Notes under the pieces: generated by a model
Database searches by the model: none
The model's input: the letters and a program-made list of their open reading frames with translations, nothing else
What the model was told of the DNA's origin: nothing
Position numbers and translations under genes: made by a program
Assembly (NCBI RefSeq): GCF_040954645.1
Contig: NC_092806.1
Coordinates: 132,331,151-132,395,150, forward strand
DNA: 64,000 nt
Source of the DNA: Diabrotica undecimpunctata
Lineage: Eukaryota; Arthropoda; Insecta; Coleoptera; Chrysomelidae
Direction of reading: 5' to 3'
Shown: piece after piece, positions 44,055-55,689 of the stretch
How positions within the stretch are numbered: the stretch's first letter is position 1
How the letters are laid out: each line of letters starts with the position of its first letter

Positions 44055-44820
44055 TTTAGTGGAGATTAGGCTTTAGGCAATACATAAAATCGAAACGACC
44101 TAAATATGGCGTAAAGTTTTTTAAGGTGTGTTCAGAACTTGGATATACATAATTTAAAAATATATGCAGGAATATAAAAATAATCAGAAGGTTACTCCAG
44201 AACGTATTGTACTTTATCTTCTTAAAGACTTGCTTTATCAAGGAAGGGCGATTATAACTGACAATTAGTATTCAAGTTTGCAATTGACAAAAAAATGCTA
44301 AATTTCAATATGCATTTAGTAGGAACAATTAGAAAAAATCGATAAGGCTTTTCTAAAGAAGTGATAAATGTCACTAAACATGGAAATGACATGCAAGAAA
44401 TATTATGTAATTGGCAAACTCAATCGAAACCAAAACTGGTATTAGACTATATTAAAGGCAAAGTAGCAGTTAATTTATCCGACCAATTAGGGGCATACTC
44501 TAATCCTCTAAAAAAAAAGCGTAAAGTGGTTTGAGAAAGTAGCTGTCGAACTTTTATTAACGACATCTATGATAAATTCTTATATTTTATACAAGCTTGT
44601 AACTGGAGACAATATATCAGTGACAGATTTTAAAAAGCAGATAATGATGCATTTGAAGCAAGATAAATAAATATCTACACCAGCTGTTTATCACGTTATT
44701 AAAGAGAAAACAGATGGAAGTAAACATCAGCGAAGAAAGATGTGCTAAAACTTAGATAAAAAGAACAGTGAAGAGTATGGACGCCAATATGTAATAAATC
44801 AGTGAATAGCGATTAATATT
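44055..44820 (+). pseudogene. piggyBac-like transposase remnant, second type
   Basis: Reads GFRQYIKSKRPKYGVKFFKV, then (shifted) TPERIVLYLLKDLLYQGRAI, ITDN followed by a stop where the second catalytic Asp block (TDN.YTS) belongs, HLVGTIRKNR, LDYIKGKVAVNLSDQLGAYS with the third Asp region, and a C-terminal KEKTDGSKHQRRKMC. This is the PGBD4-like arrangement, distinct from the copy at 10158. The N-terminus is missing and more than five lesions are present. Termini not found. Confidence 0.85.
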
Positions 44821-46905
44821 TAGTTAATATTTTATTCATGCAAACATGTTTATTTGTTAAATAAAGTTTATTTTAAAGCGAGTGTTACGTTTTAATAGGG
44901 ATCATTTTCCAATAGGGACCACGTTTCTCATTATGAAAAAATCTGATTTTTTAAATGGTTGAATCATTAGTAATGCGCAGTGGAGCAGTGATTTATTTTA
45001 TTAAATTTCCTACTTGTAAATAATTTTTGGCATTAATACTTACTTTTCACGCAAGAATAAAAATTATTATGAGTTGTACAGGAGTACATCCATGGTACAT
45101 CCTGTCACCTCGGGGGAACAATTAAGGGTCTAACCTTCTTCTGATATCCCCGGGTGCTCTGTAGAGGGCTTCGAATATACTGTCGAGAGCTCCTCTACTT
45201 AAGTTCATTTTCGGGTTATGGACTCGGAAAATATTTATCTTCAGTGTCTTGCCTTGAAAAAGGTAAGATATTTCTTACATGACAATTTCTTCGTCGAAAT
45301 AAAACACCAAGTTAAGTTGAAACAATTCTCAGCCACAGAGTATGAAAAATAAATGCAGGAAGCAGAGCCCCGAGAGCACTAAGCTCTCGGAGAGCCCGTG
45401 AGGGACTGACCTCGCTGACCTGAAAATCGCCAATATTTATATGCGCTGTTCGAGCGATAAATAGGGATTTCCAGGTCAAGAGCAAATGGAAAAATTCGAG
45501 GCGGGGCGATGCGCATCGAAATGCGTACTAGTCCACAGACTATGGCATTCGATGACATCCCCCCTCCTCTGGAGACTCTGCGGCTGGGGAAAAAATTTAT
45601 TGATTAAAAAATACAAATGTGAAAATACACAAGAAAATATGCATAAAATGTAAGTAAAATGTTCATAAAGAAATTCACACAACGCTGCACTACTTACAGG
45701 GGGAGATCGGTGGTGATGACGACATCTCAAGCTCCTACAGGTCCATCCTCGGTCGGTGTGCCAACTCCTCCAACGGGCTCGTGTCATCAAGTGCCACCAA
45801 TCACGCACTTCGATGTTCATCGCCCTTCCTTCTGGAACATATAATTAAATTTAATTGGTTGAGAAATGAAAAAGTTTCATATAAAAGTTAATTTATCTTT
45901 AAATATGGGACAATTTCGGATCTCAAGTCAGTCAAGTCAGTAGTGTACAGTTGTGATAGTAGTGTCTAACTCATGGTTTTACCCGTGTAGGGTAGCTCCC
46001 TAAAGCACTTTGCTCGAAGGGCTCTGTTTCTTTCTAAGACTCTGAAGCTGAGTTTTTTTCTTCTTAGAAAGAATGTGTTTTATTTCCACCAGCTATTAAA
46101 ACCATAATGGCATTGTCTCTTCAAGATAATGCCACAATAAGAGCGTACCGGCCAACTACGCAATATAACACCATATTGCGCAATAGTTGGATAAATTAAT
46201 AAACATGGAAACATCAGTTTTTCATACGTTTATTAATTACACCGGAGACGACACTCGTCTTCTTCTCGGTCGTCCGGATCCCATCTGCCATATCCAATGG
46301 GGTTTCGTAGGGTACCACTGTGCCGAAGCCTACGTGGTCGTCCAACCACTTTCGGTAGGGGGGCGATGATTGGGTCTACTCCGGGACTTCCATCGGCATC
46401 TGGGGCTTCTAACTTCGAATAAGCCTGGCTCGTCAAAGGTGTCTGCAGGTCGAAGGCGTCAGGTCTGCAGAAGGCCTCTATGTCTGAGTGTTAATTGCTT
46501 TCTAACACTACGTGGTTCTCCCCATTCTTCTCTTGACTTCAACCTATGTTGAAGTCAATGGTGTGTTGCCTTCTGTGAATTTGAGCTGGGTCGTGGGTTC
46601 GGATGACAATCCACTCTATCTTTTCCCGTGCGCCATGATTCATTTTAAAACAAGTTAAATCAAAATATTAAATGAAACGTACGTCGATGTCAATGTAATA
46701 ATTACGAAATGACTAGGTATTATACCGGTGGATGTATTTTAGTAAATTAATAAATATATTATTTATTATAATTTTTGTGTATTTGGATTAGTATTCGTCG
46801 GGAATAGGAAAATAAAAGTATGATGAATAGAAGATTAAAAAACAATCTTAATATCATCTGTACAATTTGCCAAAATAATTAATTTTGGATCAATTTTATT
46901 CTATT
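44821..46905. other. GC-richer unassigned block
   Basis: From about 45080 to 46620 base composition rises clearly above the surroundings. Possible promoter-like signals occur: CATATAAAAG near 45877 and TCAGTCAAGTCAGT near 45926, as in insect retroelement LTRs, but no LTR pair, PBS or gag/pol was found. Hairpins include CCGAGAG/CTCTCGG near 45370 and a perfect 11 bp-arm hairpin at 46533-46558 (TTGACTTCAAC/GTTGAAGTCAA). Open frames here have no recognised domains. It could be an LTR fragment or a non-coding element. Confidence 0.4.
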
Positions 46906-46997
46906 GTAACATAGCAGCAGTGTTGAACGCGGAGATTTGGATGGGTGACCGCTAATGAACCACATAGCTGTGGAACAACTCGTGTTGTTGCCTTACT
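46906..46997 (+). ncRNA. 5S rRNA-derived sequence (3' half, degenerate)
   Basis: TTGGATGGGTGACCGCT (from 46938) matches the conserved box C region of 5S rRNA, preceded by AGCAGCAGTGTTGAACGCGG in the position of the AGCAGCGTCGGGCGCGG segment. It ends CTCGTGTTGTTGCC, as 5S does, followed by a T-run that would terminate RNA polymerase III. About 15-17 extra bases sit between the box C region and the 3' stem, and the 5' half is absent. It is a pseudogene or a piece of a 5S-derived SINE; it would not make functional rRNA. Confidence 0.75.
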
Positions 46998-47539
46998 TTT
47001 TTTAATTATTGGTATTATTTTAAGGACTTTTTTGGAAAAAAGTAATAAAATTAGTTTATTATTTAAAAAAATACAAATAATCTGTTTAAAATATATTTAT
47101 TTCGTTGAAATCATGTAATAGAAGTAGAACTTCTTACGTGCGTACTAAGTACAGACACTCTTTTTTTATCGAAGTGTTTATTCTTTTTCACTATTGAGAA
47201 GATTGATGTACTCAACATTAAACAGCTTGGACCTCATACCGACTATTACTAGTATAAACAAAAATATAGAACGGCATTAAAAAATTTAAAAAAGTCACAA
47301 CAACAAACTTAATATTGTTAAGAGGATTTAATATTACCTAATGTTGAGAAATACAAAACTATCGAGTGAATTACATAAAATACAATTATTATTTTTAATA
47401 TGTCGCACTTTTAAGGAAACAGTGACACAAGTGCAAATTTTTCACAAATTGAGCTATCAACACTACAATCTTAGTAATATTCGTCTTTGTCTGGGACCCA
47501 AAAGTCAGAAGCAACTCTTCGTTTTGTCACTCATGTGAC
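46998..47539. other. No secure gene
   Basis: AT-rich. The last 150 bp may be the decayed N-terminal part of the transposase that follows. Confidence 0.35.
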
Positions 47540-48150
47540 TTTGACCCATTTATGGATCCAATTGAAGGGAAAAAAAATCTGTTTTGTGGTTATTGTATGT
47601 CACTCAATATTGTACTGAAAGACATTGGTTTTAAATGGCTAAGAGATATTCCAGGGCGAGGACTGATGAAACAATCTCATATTGCTGTGAAGAGAGGAGA
47701 ATCTTTGAGATTATATAAAAAATATAATCATGAAGAACTGTACAAGTTTGTTTTTATAGATGAAACTTGATTCATAGATCTATATGTCGCTGATGGGAAT
47801 AAAATATGTGTAAAATCTATCAAAACTGATGGAAACCGTAATATATTTATATTCACCATAATATCTGATGGTGTTGGAATAATTTTTTTGTAGATATGAT
47901 ATTCTTCATTCTGGTAATGAAAATGGCTTCATTAAGGGTGCAGAGGCTATATTATTTTCCTCTAAATTGGCTATAATGGAATTTTATCGTGGTTTGAAAG
48001 TCAACTATTAATAAATTTGTTTGAACCATCCCTAATAATTATAATATATAACGCTCCATATTATAGCATATTTCCAAAGAAAGTACCAAAAATGTCTTCA
48101 AACAAGACTGAAATAAAAGATTGGGTAACTATATAACAATAAACTGCCAA
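47540..48150 (+). pseudogene. IS630/Tc1-like DDE transposase remnant
   Basis: Reads EGKKNLFCGYCMSLNIVLKD, IGFKWLRDIPGRGLMKQSHI, YKFVFIDET with the first catalytic Asp, and later IIIYNAPYYSIFPKKVPKMS, where the family's DNAPYHS has lost its Asp to Tyr, followed by NKTEIKDWV. This is the same transposase group as the minus-strand copy at 48184-49660, with which it is tail to tail. Stops throughout the second half. No C-terminal Glu region is present. Confidence 0.72.
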
Positions 48151-48183
48151 CCGAATGCCAACCGAAATAGAAACTCATGTATT

Positions 48184-49660
48184 TTAATCATCGTCACTAT
48201 CTGAATCTGAGCTATCACCAGGGTTTATTATAATTGGTTGAATGTCAACATTCACCATACTGTTTGTTGTCTCGGATATACCATTTTTTGATAATTTCAT
48301 TAGTATGTCTGACACGTTTCTCCCAAATATCTGCATTACATTGTTCCAGTGCCTTATCCCACATTTTAAAACAGCAGTATCAGAATGCCCATGCCCATCT
48401 ATACCAATATACTTATTGTAATACGACTCGCAATTTGTCCAAATTAATTCTATTGAGTTAAATTCACAATGATAAGGAGGCAGTCTCAACACCTCATTAC
48501 CATATTCTCGGAGCAACTCGTCAATTACATATATATTTTCTTTTGTGTTATTTTTGGTTATTTGTAACAATTCAGCTTTAGAAAAATGTGGGTCATATTT
48601 AATATTATTTGTTATCAACCAACTAATAATTTCATTTTTCCTTGAAGTAGTTGAAGGTTGTTTATTTAAAAGACTCTGTGTTAAGAAGCATTATCCATTA
48701 CAACCGATGTTAGCTCTTCTAAATTAGGTATTAATTGTGTCCTTATCCACTTAGTAAAAAGTTAAATGTTCATTTTTCCATGATAATCAATTACGTTAGA
48801 TTTTGAACAAAAAAAGGAATTTGCTCCCGAAACAAATCCTTTGCGTGAATCAGCGTGAACAATTACAGAACGTTTACCATCATAACCTCCTGGTTTTCGG
48901 ACACTTTTGGCACTATCGTCTTAAAAAGTATTTTTTTATTTTCTTTGGAGTAAATCCAAGTTTCATCTAAAACACAACTTCTCTTGTAAATATACTTTCA
49001 AGATTTTCTATATATTTACGAAAGAATCTGACTCTTGGAGCAGCAATATCAGTTTGCTCAATTAATGCTCGTCGATTGTCATTCTTTTTGAATTAAAATC
49101 GGATGTCTTTTAGCAATGTACTAAGCAATGATTTTGCAATATCCACTACTTCTTTATCCTTTAATTGACAGGTCAAACTCCGCAGAGTAACATGCTTCTC
49201 TGAAAAAAAGAAAGAATTCATTATCGTCTTTTATAACCAAAAATAAGTAGATAGAAAATTTCATGAAAATTGAAGTACAGGTTGTCAAACGTAGGAAAAA
49301 GTTTAAAAATCTCACAATCGCCATAACACTGCATGGCGATTGTAAGATTTTCAAACTCTTTCCTACGTTTGACAAACTATACCTACCCAGGTTTTTTTTA
49401 ATCATAAAATTCACACTAAAGAAATCAATACTTACTCTGTTGGTACATACACAGAATACTCCATCCCAAAATTGTGATTAGTATTCTGTGGTACATATCA
49501 TACAACGTATTCCGTACTGCCATTTTTGATGCCTCGGGCATGTCAGTCGTCTTACTTTTAAGACGACGTCTATTTTTGCCTGGTTTTGAAAGGACGGGAT
49601 TGTTGTTTTCCTTTTTTATCGAGTATTTTGTCCGCCGTGATATTTTTAAAGTAACAACTC
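48184..49660 (-). pseudogene. IS630/Tc1-like DDE transposase remnant, inverted relative
   Basis: On the minus strand the N-part (RRRLKSKTTDMPEASKMAVR) is followed by RRALIEQTDIAAPRVRFFRK and a decayed centre, where LNKQPSTTSRKNEIISWLIT follows the lost DNA.YHS block. The open C-terminal part (48184-48618) reads VIDELLREYGNEVLRLPPYH, CEFNSIELIWTNCESYYNKY and an Asp/Ser-rich end. ...YH..FN.IE.IW carries the Glu of the DDE triad. The N-terminal coding region is interrupted by a long hairpin at 49281-49377. Confidence 0.75.
49281..49377. repeat. 97 bp stem-loop
   Basis: Arms of about 44 bp (49281-49324 and 49333-49377) pair with three transition-type mismatches and one bulge around an 8-nt loop (AACACTGC). 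It starts GTTGTCAAACGTAGG. It lies inside the inverted transposase remnant. Confidence 0.9.
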
Positions 49661-51144
49661 ACTTAAAAAATAATTACTTAATAGTAACTGATTAACAAAC
49701 ATGCAATTTGATATTTTACCTCTTGACCAGATGTAAGTGACTCCAAAGGTCCTCTATTACTTCTGTCTAATTCAAAATATTCATATAAATACAACACAAA
49801 TGGCCGCGCTTGTGAATTTATCGTTTTCCAGGCATATCTTAAAAATAATAATAATAAGTAATCTCGAAAATATACAAATAAGTTTTCGTTCGACGGAACC
49901 ATAGCCAGACTCATGTAGTATAATGACAATTTATAGATTAGAAAATATTACTTTTCTCATTAGCTTAAAAATAAATACTTATCGGAAGTAATCAGATTAA
50001 GAGAGCAACAGTTAGTCGTTCTAACAATAATTATGCTTGAAAATATATAATTCAAATGACATACCCAAAGACAAGTTAAATAATTTGAAAAACCAAAAAA
50101 AAATCAAATAAATCAGTAAACACTACAAATAAGCTAATGTCACTGTCAATGAAAATTATAAACGTCAAAATTTACAGTAAACAAGGTATCAAAGACATGC
50201 CATATTGTTGATCCTTGTTTAACTTATTGTAATTTCTATGAACAAGCGGCTTAATTTTACAATACTATTTTCTGTGAGTAAAAAAGAGACCTAGTATAAA
50301 AAGTATACTAGAGTGACAAGATAGAGTGGACGTACTAGGTATATTTAGCAATTTCTGAAAAAAATTATTTGATATTTAGAAAATCGTGAGTAAGGCTTTT
50401 TTCAGGACACCTAATTTTAGCGTGTATATAAAATTTCAGAGAAAACATTAAATAAAAAATATAGTTTTATATTACAGTTTTAGTAATTAATTTAGTATTA
50501 TTTTGCAGGCGTAATAATTTACAACTAATAAATTAGAATTGTGAAAATTGCAAGACAACGATTTTTTCAATTTCCCAAGACATCTAATTAATAGATGAAA
50601 AATTATATTAAAATACACTATTTTATGTCAAATTTTGAAAATTCAAATTTTTTTTTAGAATTGAGTTGAAAAAATACTTAGAAATTGCAGAAAAACTGTC
50701 AAAAATGATGAAAAATTTGGGAAAAATTGAAAATTTGGACATCCAAGTAAATGTAATGCCATTTGATTCTCTGATATAAACTGCGCTTAATTTTACCTTA
50801 AAGTATATGCTTCTTAACATTTTTTTCTAAATTTTAAAAGAAAATAAAAGATATGTTTTTGAAAAATGTTTTTGTTAAGAAAAAAAGAGGAGATTTAAAA
50901 TTTCCTAATCTTTCTTGATAGTTAGGGTAATTTTAACAGCAGGATGATATTCAGCGGAAAATTTTACATCGAAAATGTATTTTTAAATATTTTTTGAGCA
51001 TCCAAAACGTGCTATGCACGAAAAGTGATAAAATACGTGAAACATTTTTTTTTACTTGGAAAAAATTTAATTTAATTTAATTAACCATATAGAAACTGTT
51101 TTGAATCTAGAAGGCTAAAATTTGATAAATCATCATATTTTATA
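49661..51144. other. No gene recognised
   Basis: A long AT-rich stretch without coding or repeat signals beyond A/T runs. Confidence 0.45.
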
Positions 51145-51152
51145 GTATAGAG

Positions 51153-52790
51153 CAGCCATACTTACTACGCGGCCCTCGGGCCGCATGCGGCCCTCGGAGC
51201 GTTTTTTTGCGGCCCTCAGACTGCTAGGCAGTAAAACAAAATTTGCGAGTTATAATATAATTATGTTTTTATTTATGTATTTAATGAGATTACAGTAGTG
51301 TAGAGCAGCGCCATTCTATGTACCGCATTTCGCATTAGTCATATTTACCCCCACCGCACTAGCACTGGCCGGCCAGTAAAGATGTTTCAAAACCTTGTGG
51401 ACCACGTAAATACGCATGCACGAAAAAATAAATGGCCCCGAAAAACATTTACCATTTACTGTAAATTTTTTTAACGAGCAAAGTATTGATTTGAAAAAGG
51501 TTTTTTCTGTGTGTACTGATGGTTGCCCACCAATGTTGGGGCGAAATATAAGGTTTGTTCAGCTGTTGAAAAAACACTTGGGAAATGATAATTGATTGAG
51601 TTTCCATTGTATCATTTATCAAGAAAGCTTAGCTGCTAAATTTGGTAAAAATTTCAGCTGTGTTATGAAAACACTTATGTCGCAATATGGGTACATTCTT
51701 TAACACACAGAAGTGAGATGGCTGAGTAAGGGTGAAGTTTTGGAACGTTTCTTCAGCATTCGACATTAGATTAATCTGTTTTTAGGCTACAAAAAATAAA
51801 AAGTTTCCTGATATTCATAATTTTAGTTGGTGGCTTAAAGTAGCGTTTCTCACTGATACAATGAGCTTTATGAATGAAACATTGACCAAATTGCAAGGAG
51901 ACTACAATAACATTGTAACGAAAATAATGAGTATTGTGTTTTCACTGGAGCAGAAGCTGAATATGTATTATGAAGAATTGTCAAATGGGGATTATTCCAG
52001 CTTTCCTTCTGTTAAAGCACTGTTTGATGAAAATTCGGATGAAGGTCGAGAGATTTCTGACCTACTGAAGCTGTTAGCAGACCTAATAGATGAAATGTCT
52101 GTGAGGTTTAGTGACTTCAGAAAGTTCCAAGAACCATTTTGCTTGGTGGAAAATCCATGGGCAATAACAACAGCAAACGTAGCTCATCTTTCCATATTCT
52201 GATTCGAAGCTAGGGATTTGAAAAATGAGTAAATTGATCTTTAGAATGATACAGAGCTCAAAAGCAATTTTGAAACAAAAAAATAGCAAAAAGCTCACTA
52301 TAAGTTTGGAGAGGCAGTTGAAAATGACAAATTTCCTAACTTAATTGACTGTGCTCAGAAAATGTTGTGTGTTTTTGCATCTACATATATCTGTGAATCT
52401 ACATTTAGTTAGCAGAAGTTTATAAAAAACAAGTACAGATCTAGGCTAACTAGTGAGAACGTTGAAAACATTTTGAGAGTTTCAGTTTCTTCCCAACCTG
52501 GTAACATAGATGCCATTCTAAAGAGCTGTGATTCCGCCCGTCGACTTCAAAGAATTAACAAATTCGGGACTTGACATTCCTGGAGTCAAGTAAAAGACAT
52601 TTACCTACTTTTTACATGCAAAACAGTCTATATAATTTATAATTATATTATTTTTACGTAACTTGTAATAAACTTATGTTATAGTCATATAGTTTTAAAG
52701 TTATTTCATATCACCACTTGTACTTGTGGCCCTGAGGAAAATTTCATTCAAACTATTAAGCTCTCAAAGAAATCCTAGTGAGGATCCCTG
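51153..52790 (+). mobile_element. hAT element with both ends and 8 bp target duplication
   Basis: Ends read CAGCCATACTTACTA (51153-51167) and, inverted, CAGGGATCCTCACTA (52776-52790), matching at 11 of 15 positions. Flanks GTATAGAG (51145-51152) and GTCTAGAG (52791-52798) agree at 7 of 8 and fit the hAT TCTAGA-like preference. Next to the left end is the GCGGCCCTCGGGCCGCATGC palindromic motif typical of SCAND3/ZBED5-type hATs. Length 1638 bp: internally deleted, since the BED finger and first half of the transposase are missing. Confidence 0.85.
51490..52575 (+). pseudogene. hAT transposase (ZBED5/SCAND3-type), C-terminal half
   Basis: Starts at FSVCTDGCPPMLGRNIRFV, continues LSFHCIIYQESLAAKFGKNF, HTEVRWLSKGEVLERFFSI, then (51861-52202) MSFMNETLTKLQGDYNNIVT and KLNMYYEELSNGDYSSFPSV. 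The dimerisation region LCVFASTYICESTFS follows, then NKYRSRLTSENVENILRVS. These are the standard landmarks of this hAT branch. Several stops and shifts. Confidence 0.9.
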
Positions 52791-52798
52791 GTCTAGAG

Positions 52799-53854
52799 TT
52801 ATGCCTGTAAAATTTAAGTCAAATCGAGAGGGGTCGCCTGACCAATTTTGTATAGTTGACGTGGAATTACACGTCTGCTTTTTTATGTTTTTTATGTTCA
52901 TTTTCAATACGTTCTGCTAACGAGTTATTTCTTTTCAAACTATTTACTAGCTCTATACTTCTTTTTCTGAGATTTGGTCTTACCCATTATTTATGCTACC
53001 GTTTTATTTTGCTTAAAATTATAAATACCGCGGCTGTCAGCTCAAGATCGAACATCTTCATCGGTTTAAATTTTAAAAACATTTTGTCAACTTAGATGAC
53101 TTTCATGGAGGCCTGAAATATTAGCCAAACTGTTGTCAACTTATTTTAATATAGTGTAATGTTGATGGCACCTTTACTTTTTAAATAGTAATGTCTAAAC
53201 TAGTCTATTTTAAATCTGTGTTAAGTTGTAGTTATTTTTGTTATAATGAAAAAACTCGTGATAAATTTTATAGTAAAGATTGTATTGATTCGAACCGAAA
53301 TCTCAACTAAGTCTCCTGTATACAGGTGCATCCAGTGGCTACTTTTCTAAAATAATTACGCATGTCGTTCCAACCGACCTGCTATTTTCCTAGAAGTAGT
53401 CTTTTTCCTTTTTTAGTCTTTCTTTTTTCAATTTCGTTGTTGTGAGAGAGTTAATTACAGGCACGGCGCTTCTAGCTGATGGCGATTCGTTTCGGCCTTA
53501 TATTCACTCTCGCCTGTGACGAGGGTCGTGGCTTTCATTAAATAAATGATATTAATAGCACAAATCAGGGTAGGACTATGGATATAAATGGATTACAACA
53601 GATGTTTGCACTTTTACTTTTGTGTCATATATTTTTTGTTAAAAAAAGATTTTTATCTTGTTCAACCTTATGGTAAAAGTGAGTATTGCCGGTCACCTTA
53701 ACATAAATATTGGTAAAAAAGGTATTTGTCATTATTTATACTTTAAATACTTTACAAAAGTAACATAAGGTATTCTACTAACGTTGTGGTAAAAACTAAG
53801 ATCAAAAAAAAGTAACATTAAGACACCAAAGAAAAAAAGGGCTAGAGATAAACC
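52799..53854. other. No gene recognised
   Basis: AT-rich with a GC-richer patch near 53455-53530. TGCCGGTCACCTT near 53688 recurs as TACCGGTCACCTT near 54656, across the LINE fragment between them. Confidence 0.4.
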
Positions 53855-54530
53855 AGCATAAGACAAAATACACGAAGATAGGGAAGGGCAACACAACAAT
53901 TCAGAAATATCTAACATACAACCACAAATTAGAAACTGTATCCACCTTTAGCTGCTTGGGAGTAACAATAGGGAAAACCAGAAAAGAAAAAACAGAGAAA
54001 AAAATTGGGAAAGGTAAAAAAACATATGAAATGGATAGAAACGTGTTAAGAAGCAAGAGTCTAAGTAAGAGAACAAAGATGAACCTATATGAGACTCTAA
54101 TAAGACCTGTTGTTACATATAGGATGGAAATAACGATGACTAGTAAGAAAGAGGAAGATAGCCTATTGAAATTTGAAAGAAAAGTAATAAAAGGATACTT
54201 GGCCCCAATGTTACCAGAGGGGAAGAAAGAAGAATGAAAACAAATGCTGAAATTAAAAAAGAATTAAGGAAAGAAAATATACTCAGATACAAAAAATGTC
54301 TTCGGTTAAAATGGATACAGAGACGCCCACACTCAGATATGCTGAGGAGGATAACTAACTGGACACAACTATGGCCCAGGTGTAGAGAAAGGTCCAGAGA
54401 AAAAAGGCTGGATGATGTAGAAGATGATATAAGAACAATGAATGTTAAACACTGGAAAGTTCACTGAAAGGAAAGAAAAAAATGGAAAATAGTCACGAGA
54501 GCAGCAAAGACACACAGCATGTTATAAACT
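53855..54530 (+). pseudogene. LINE post-RT C-terminal fragment
   Basis: Reads KLETVSTFSCLGVTIG, then RSKSLSKRTKMNLYETLIRP and VVTYRMEITMTSKKEEDSLL, shifts, then MLRRITNWT and EKRLDDVEDDIRTMNVKHWK. The ...LYETLIRPV.TYG.E block and terminal ..DV..D......W are typical of insect LINE C-termini. RT core absent. Confidence 0.85.
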
Positions 54531-54805
54531 ACATAATCCATCTCATCCATTTTGGACGCTGTGGCATTAGCAAGTAATTGCAAATGTTACTAAATGAATA
54601 AATAATTATTAGTTAAAAAAAGTGCCTTAACCGGTATTAGACTCCATGGTGACAAATACCGGTCACCTTTTGTGTAATACCGGTCAAGTACGAATTTTAC
54701 AAAAATCACAAATATAGTCTTCAGCAGACCCATAACCCAAATATTCAGCATGGGCCCATGGGCCACATAACACGGATCTGTGCCATCGTTGGTTCGTGGT
54801 CTCGT

Positions 54806-54808
<3 letters not shown>
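54531..54808. other. Spacer with GGTCA/ACCGG words
   Basis: ACCGGTATT, ATACCGGTCACC and ATACCGGTCAAG occur within 100 bp (about 54629-54690), a short-period degenerate repeat. No ORF. Confidence 0.4.

Positions 54809-54868
<60 letters not shown>
54809..54868 (-). repeat. (TC)30 array = (GA)n tail of a LINE
   Basis: A pure 60 bp TC run whose right edge is the 3' end of the minus-strand LINE next to it, so on the element's strand it is a (GA)n tail. The LINE at 15370-16721 also ends in a short (GA)n tail. Confidence 0.9.
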
Positions 54869-54871
<3 letters not shown>

Positions 54872-55685
54872 CCTGAGGATCGTGATTTCTTCCAATATTT
54901 CCAAAAATTTTTCTCTATTGGTCTCTATCTTCAAATGCTCTGAGATCTTCGCAGCATGAGTTTCCAGCTGAATTCATAATTTGGTCAGACCATCTAGTTG
55001 GTAATCGCCCTCTTGATATTCTCTCCGGAACGTTACGAGAAACAATTAATGTGACCGAAAAATTGCAGAATACATTGCAGTCATATTTTGGACAGCCTTT
55101 TATTAATCTCGAGTTGGTTTAGAATGAAAATGCTTGTTCTATGAGCTGTCCAAGGTATGAGCAGCATTCTTCTCCAGCACCAAATCTCAAAGGCATCAAT
55201 TTTTTGGCGCTCGAATCTCCGAAAAGTGCAAGTCTCTGCTCCGTATAGAAATATTGGACATAAAAGGGCATTCACGAGTCTGATCCTGATATTTTGAGAG
55301 AAACATCTGTCTTTTCAAACTTTAACTAGGTGACTCATCGCTTTTTTTGCCATATGAATACGTCTGCAAACTTCTGCTTCACAGCTACCATCGTTAGTTA
55401 TACTAGATTTCAGATAGACAAAACTGTCCACTATTTGGTATTTTTGTAACATGTTAGTTAATTAAATAGTGTGGAATCTGTCGATCACCATTATTTTTGT
55501 CTTAGCTCTATTGATTTTCAAACCAACTTTATTGCTTTCATACTTAACTCTTCGCAAGAGATTAAACATTTATTGCTCCTTTGCTGCTATAAGTGTAGTG
55601 TCATCAGCAAATCTTAAATTGGAGATCTTCCTACCAGTCATTATTACTCCACTACAACCATCACAAATAACTCTTCGCTAGCTCT
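54869..55685 (-). pseudogene. LINE reverse transcriptase C-end, minus strand
   Basis: Minus-strand frames read GRKISNLRFADDTTLIAAKE, with the catalytic FADD box, KVGLKINRAKTKIMVIDRF, IVDSFVYLKSSITNDGSCEA, FLYGAETCTFRRFERQKIDA and FEIWCWRRMLLIPWTAHRTS, then PTRWSDQI near the C-terminus. The AFE.WCWRRML.IPWTA.RTN signature marks a common insect LINE family. Stops in several places. 5' part missing; the 3' end is the (GA)n array. Confidence 0.9.
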
Positions 55686-55689
55686 TCGT

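Noticed and set aside
46187..46552. Overlapping short ORFs in the GC-richer block
   Set aside because: Open by composition; no domains and no agreement between frames.
53440..53560. Possible tRNA-derived SINE head
   Set aside because: No acceptable box A and box B at the right spacing.
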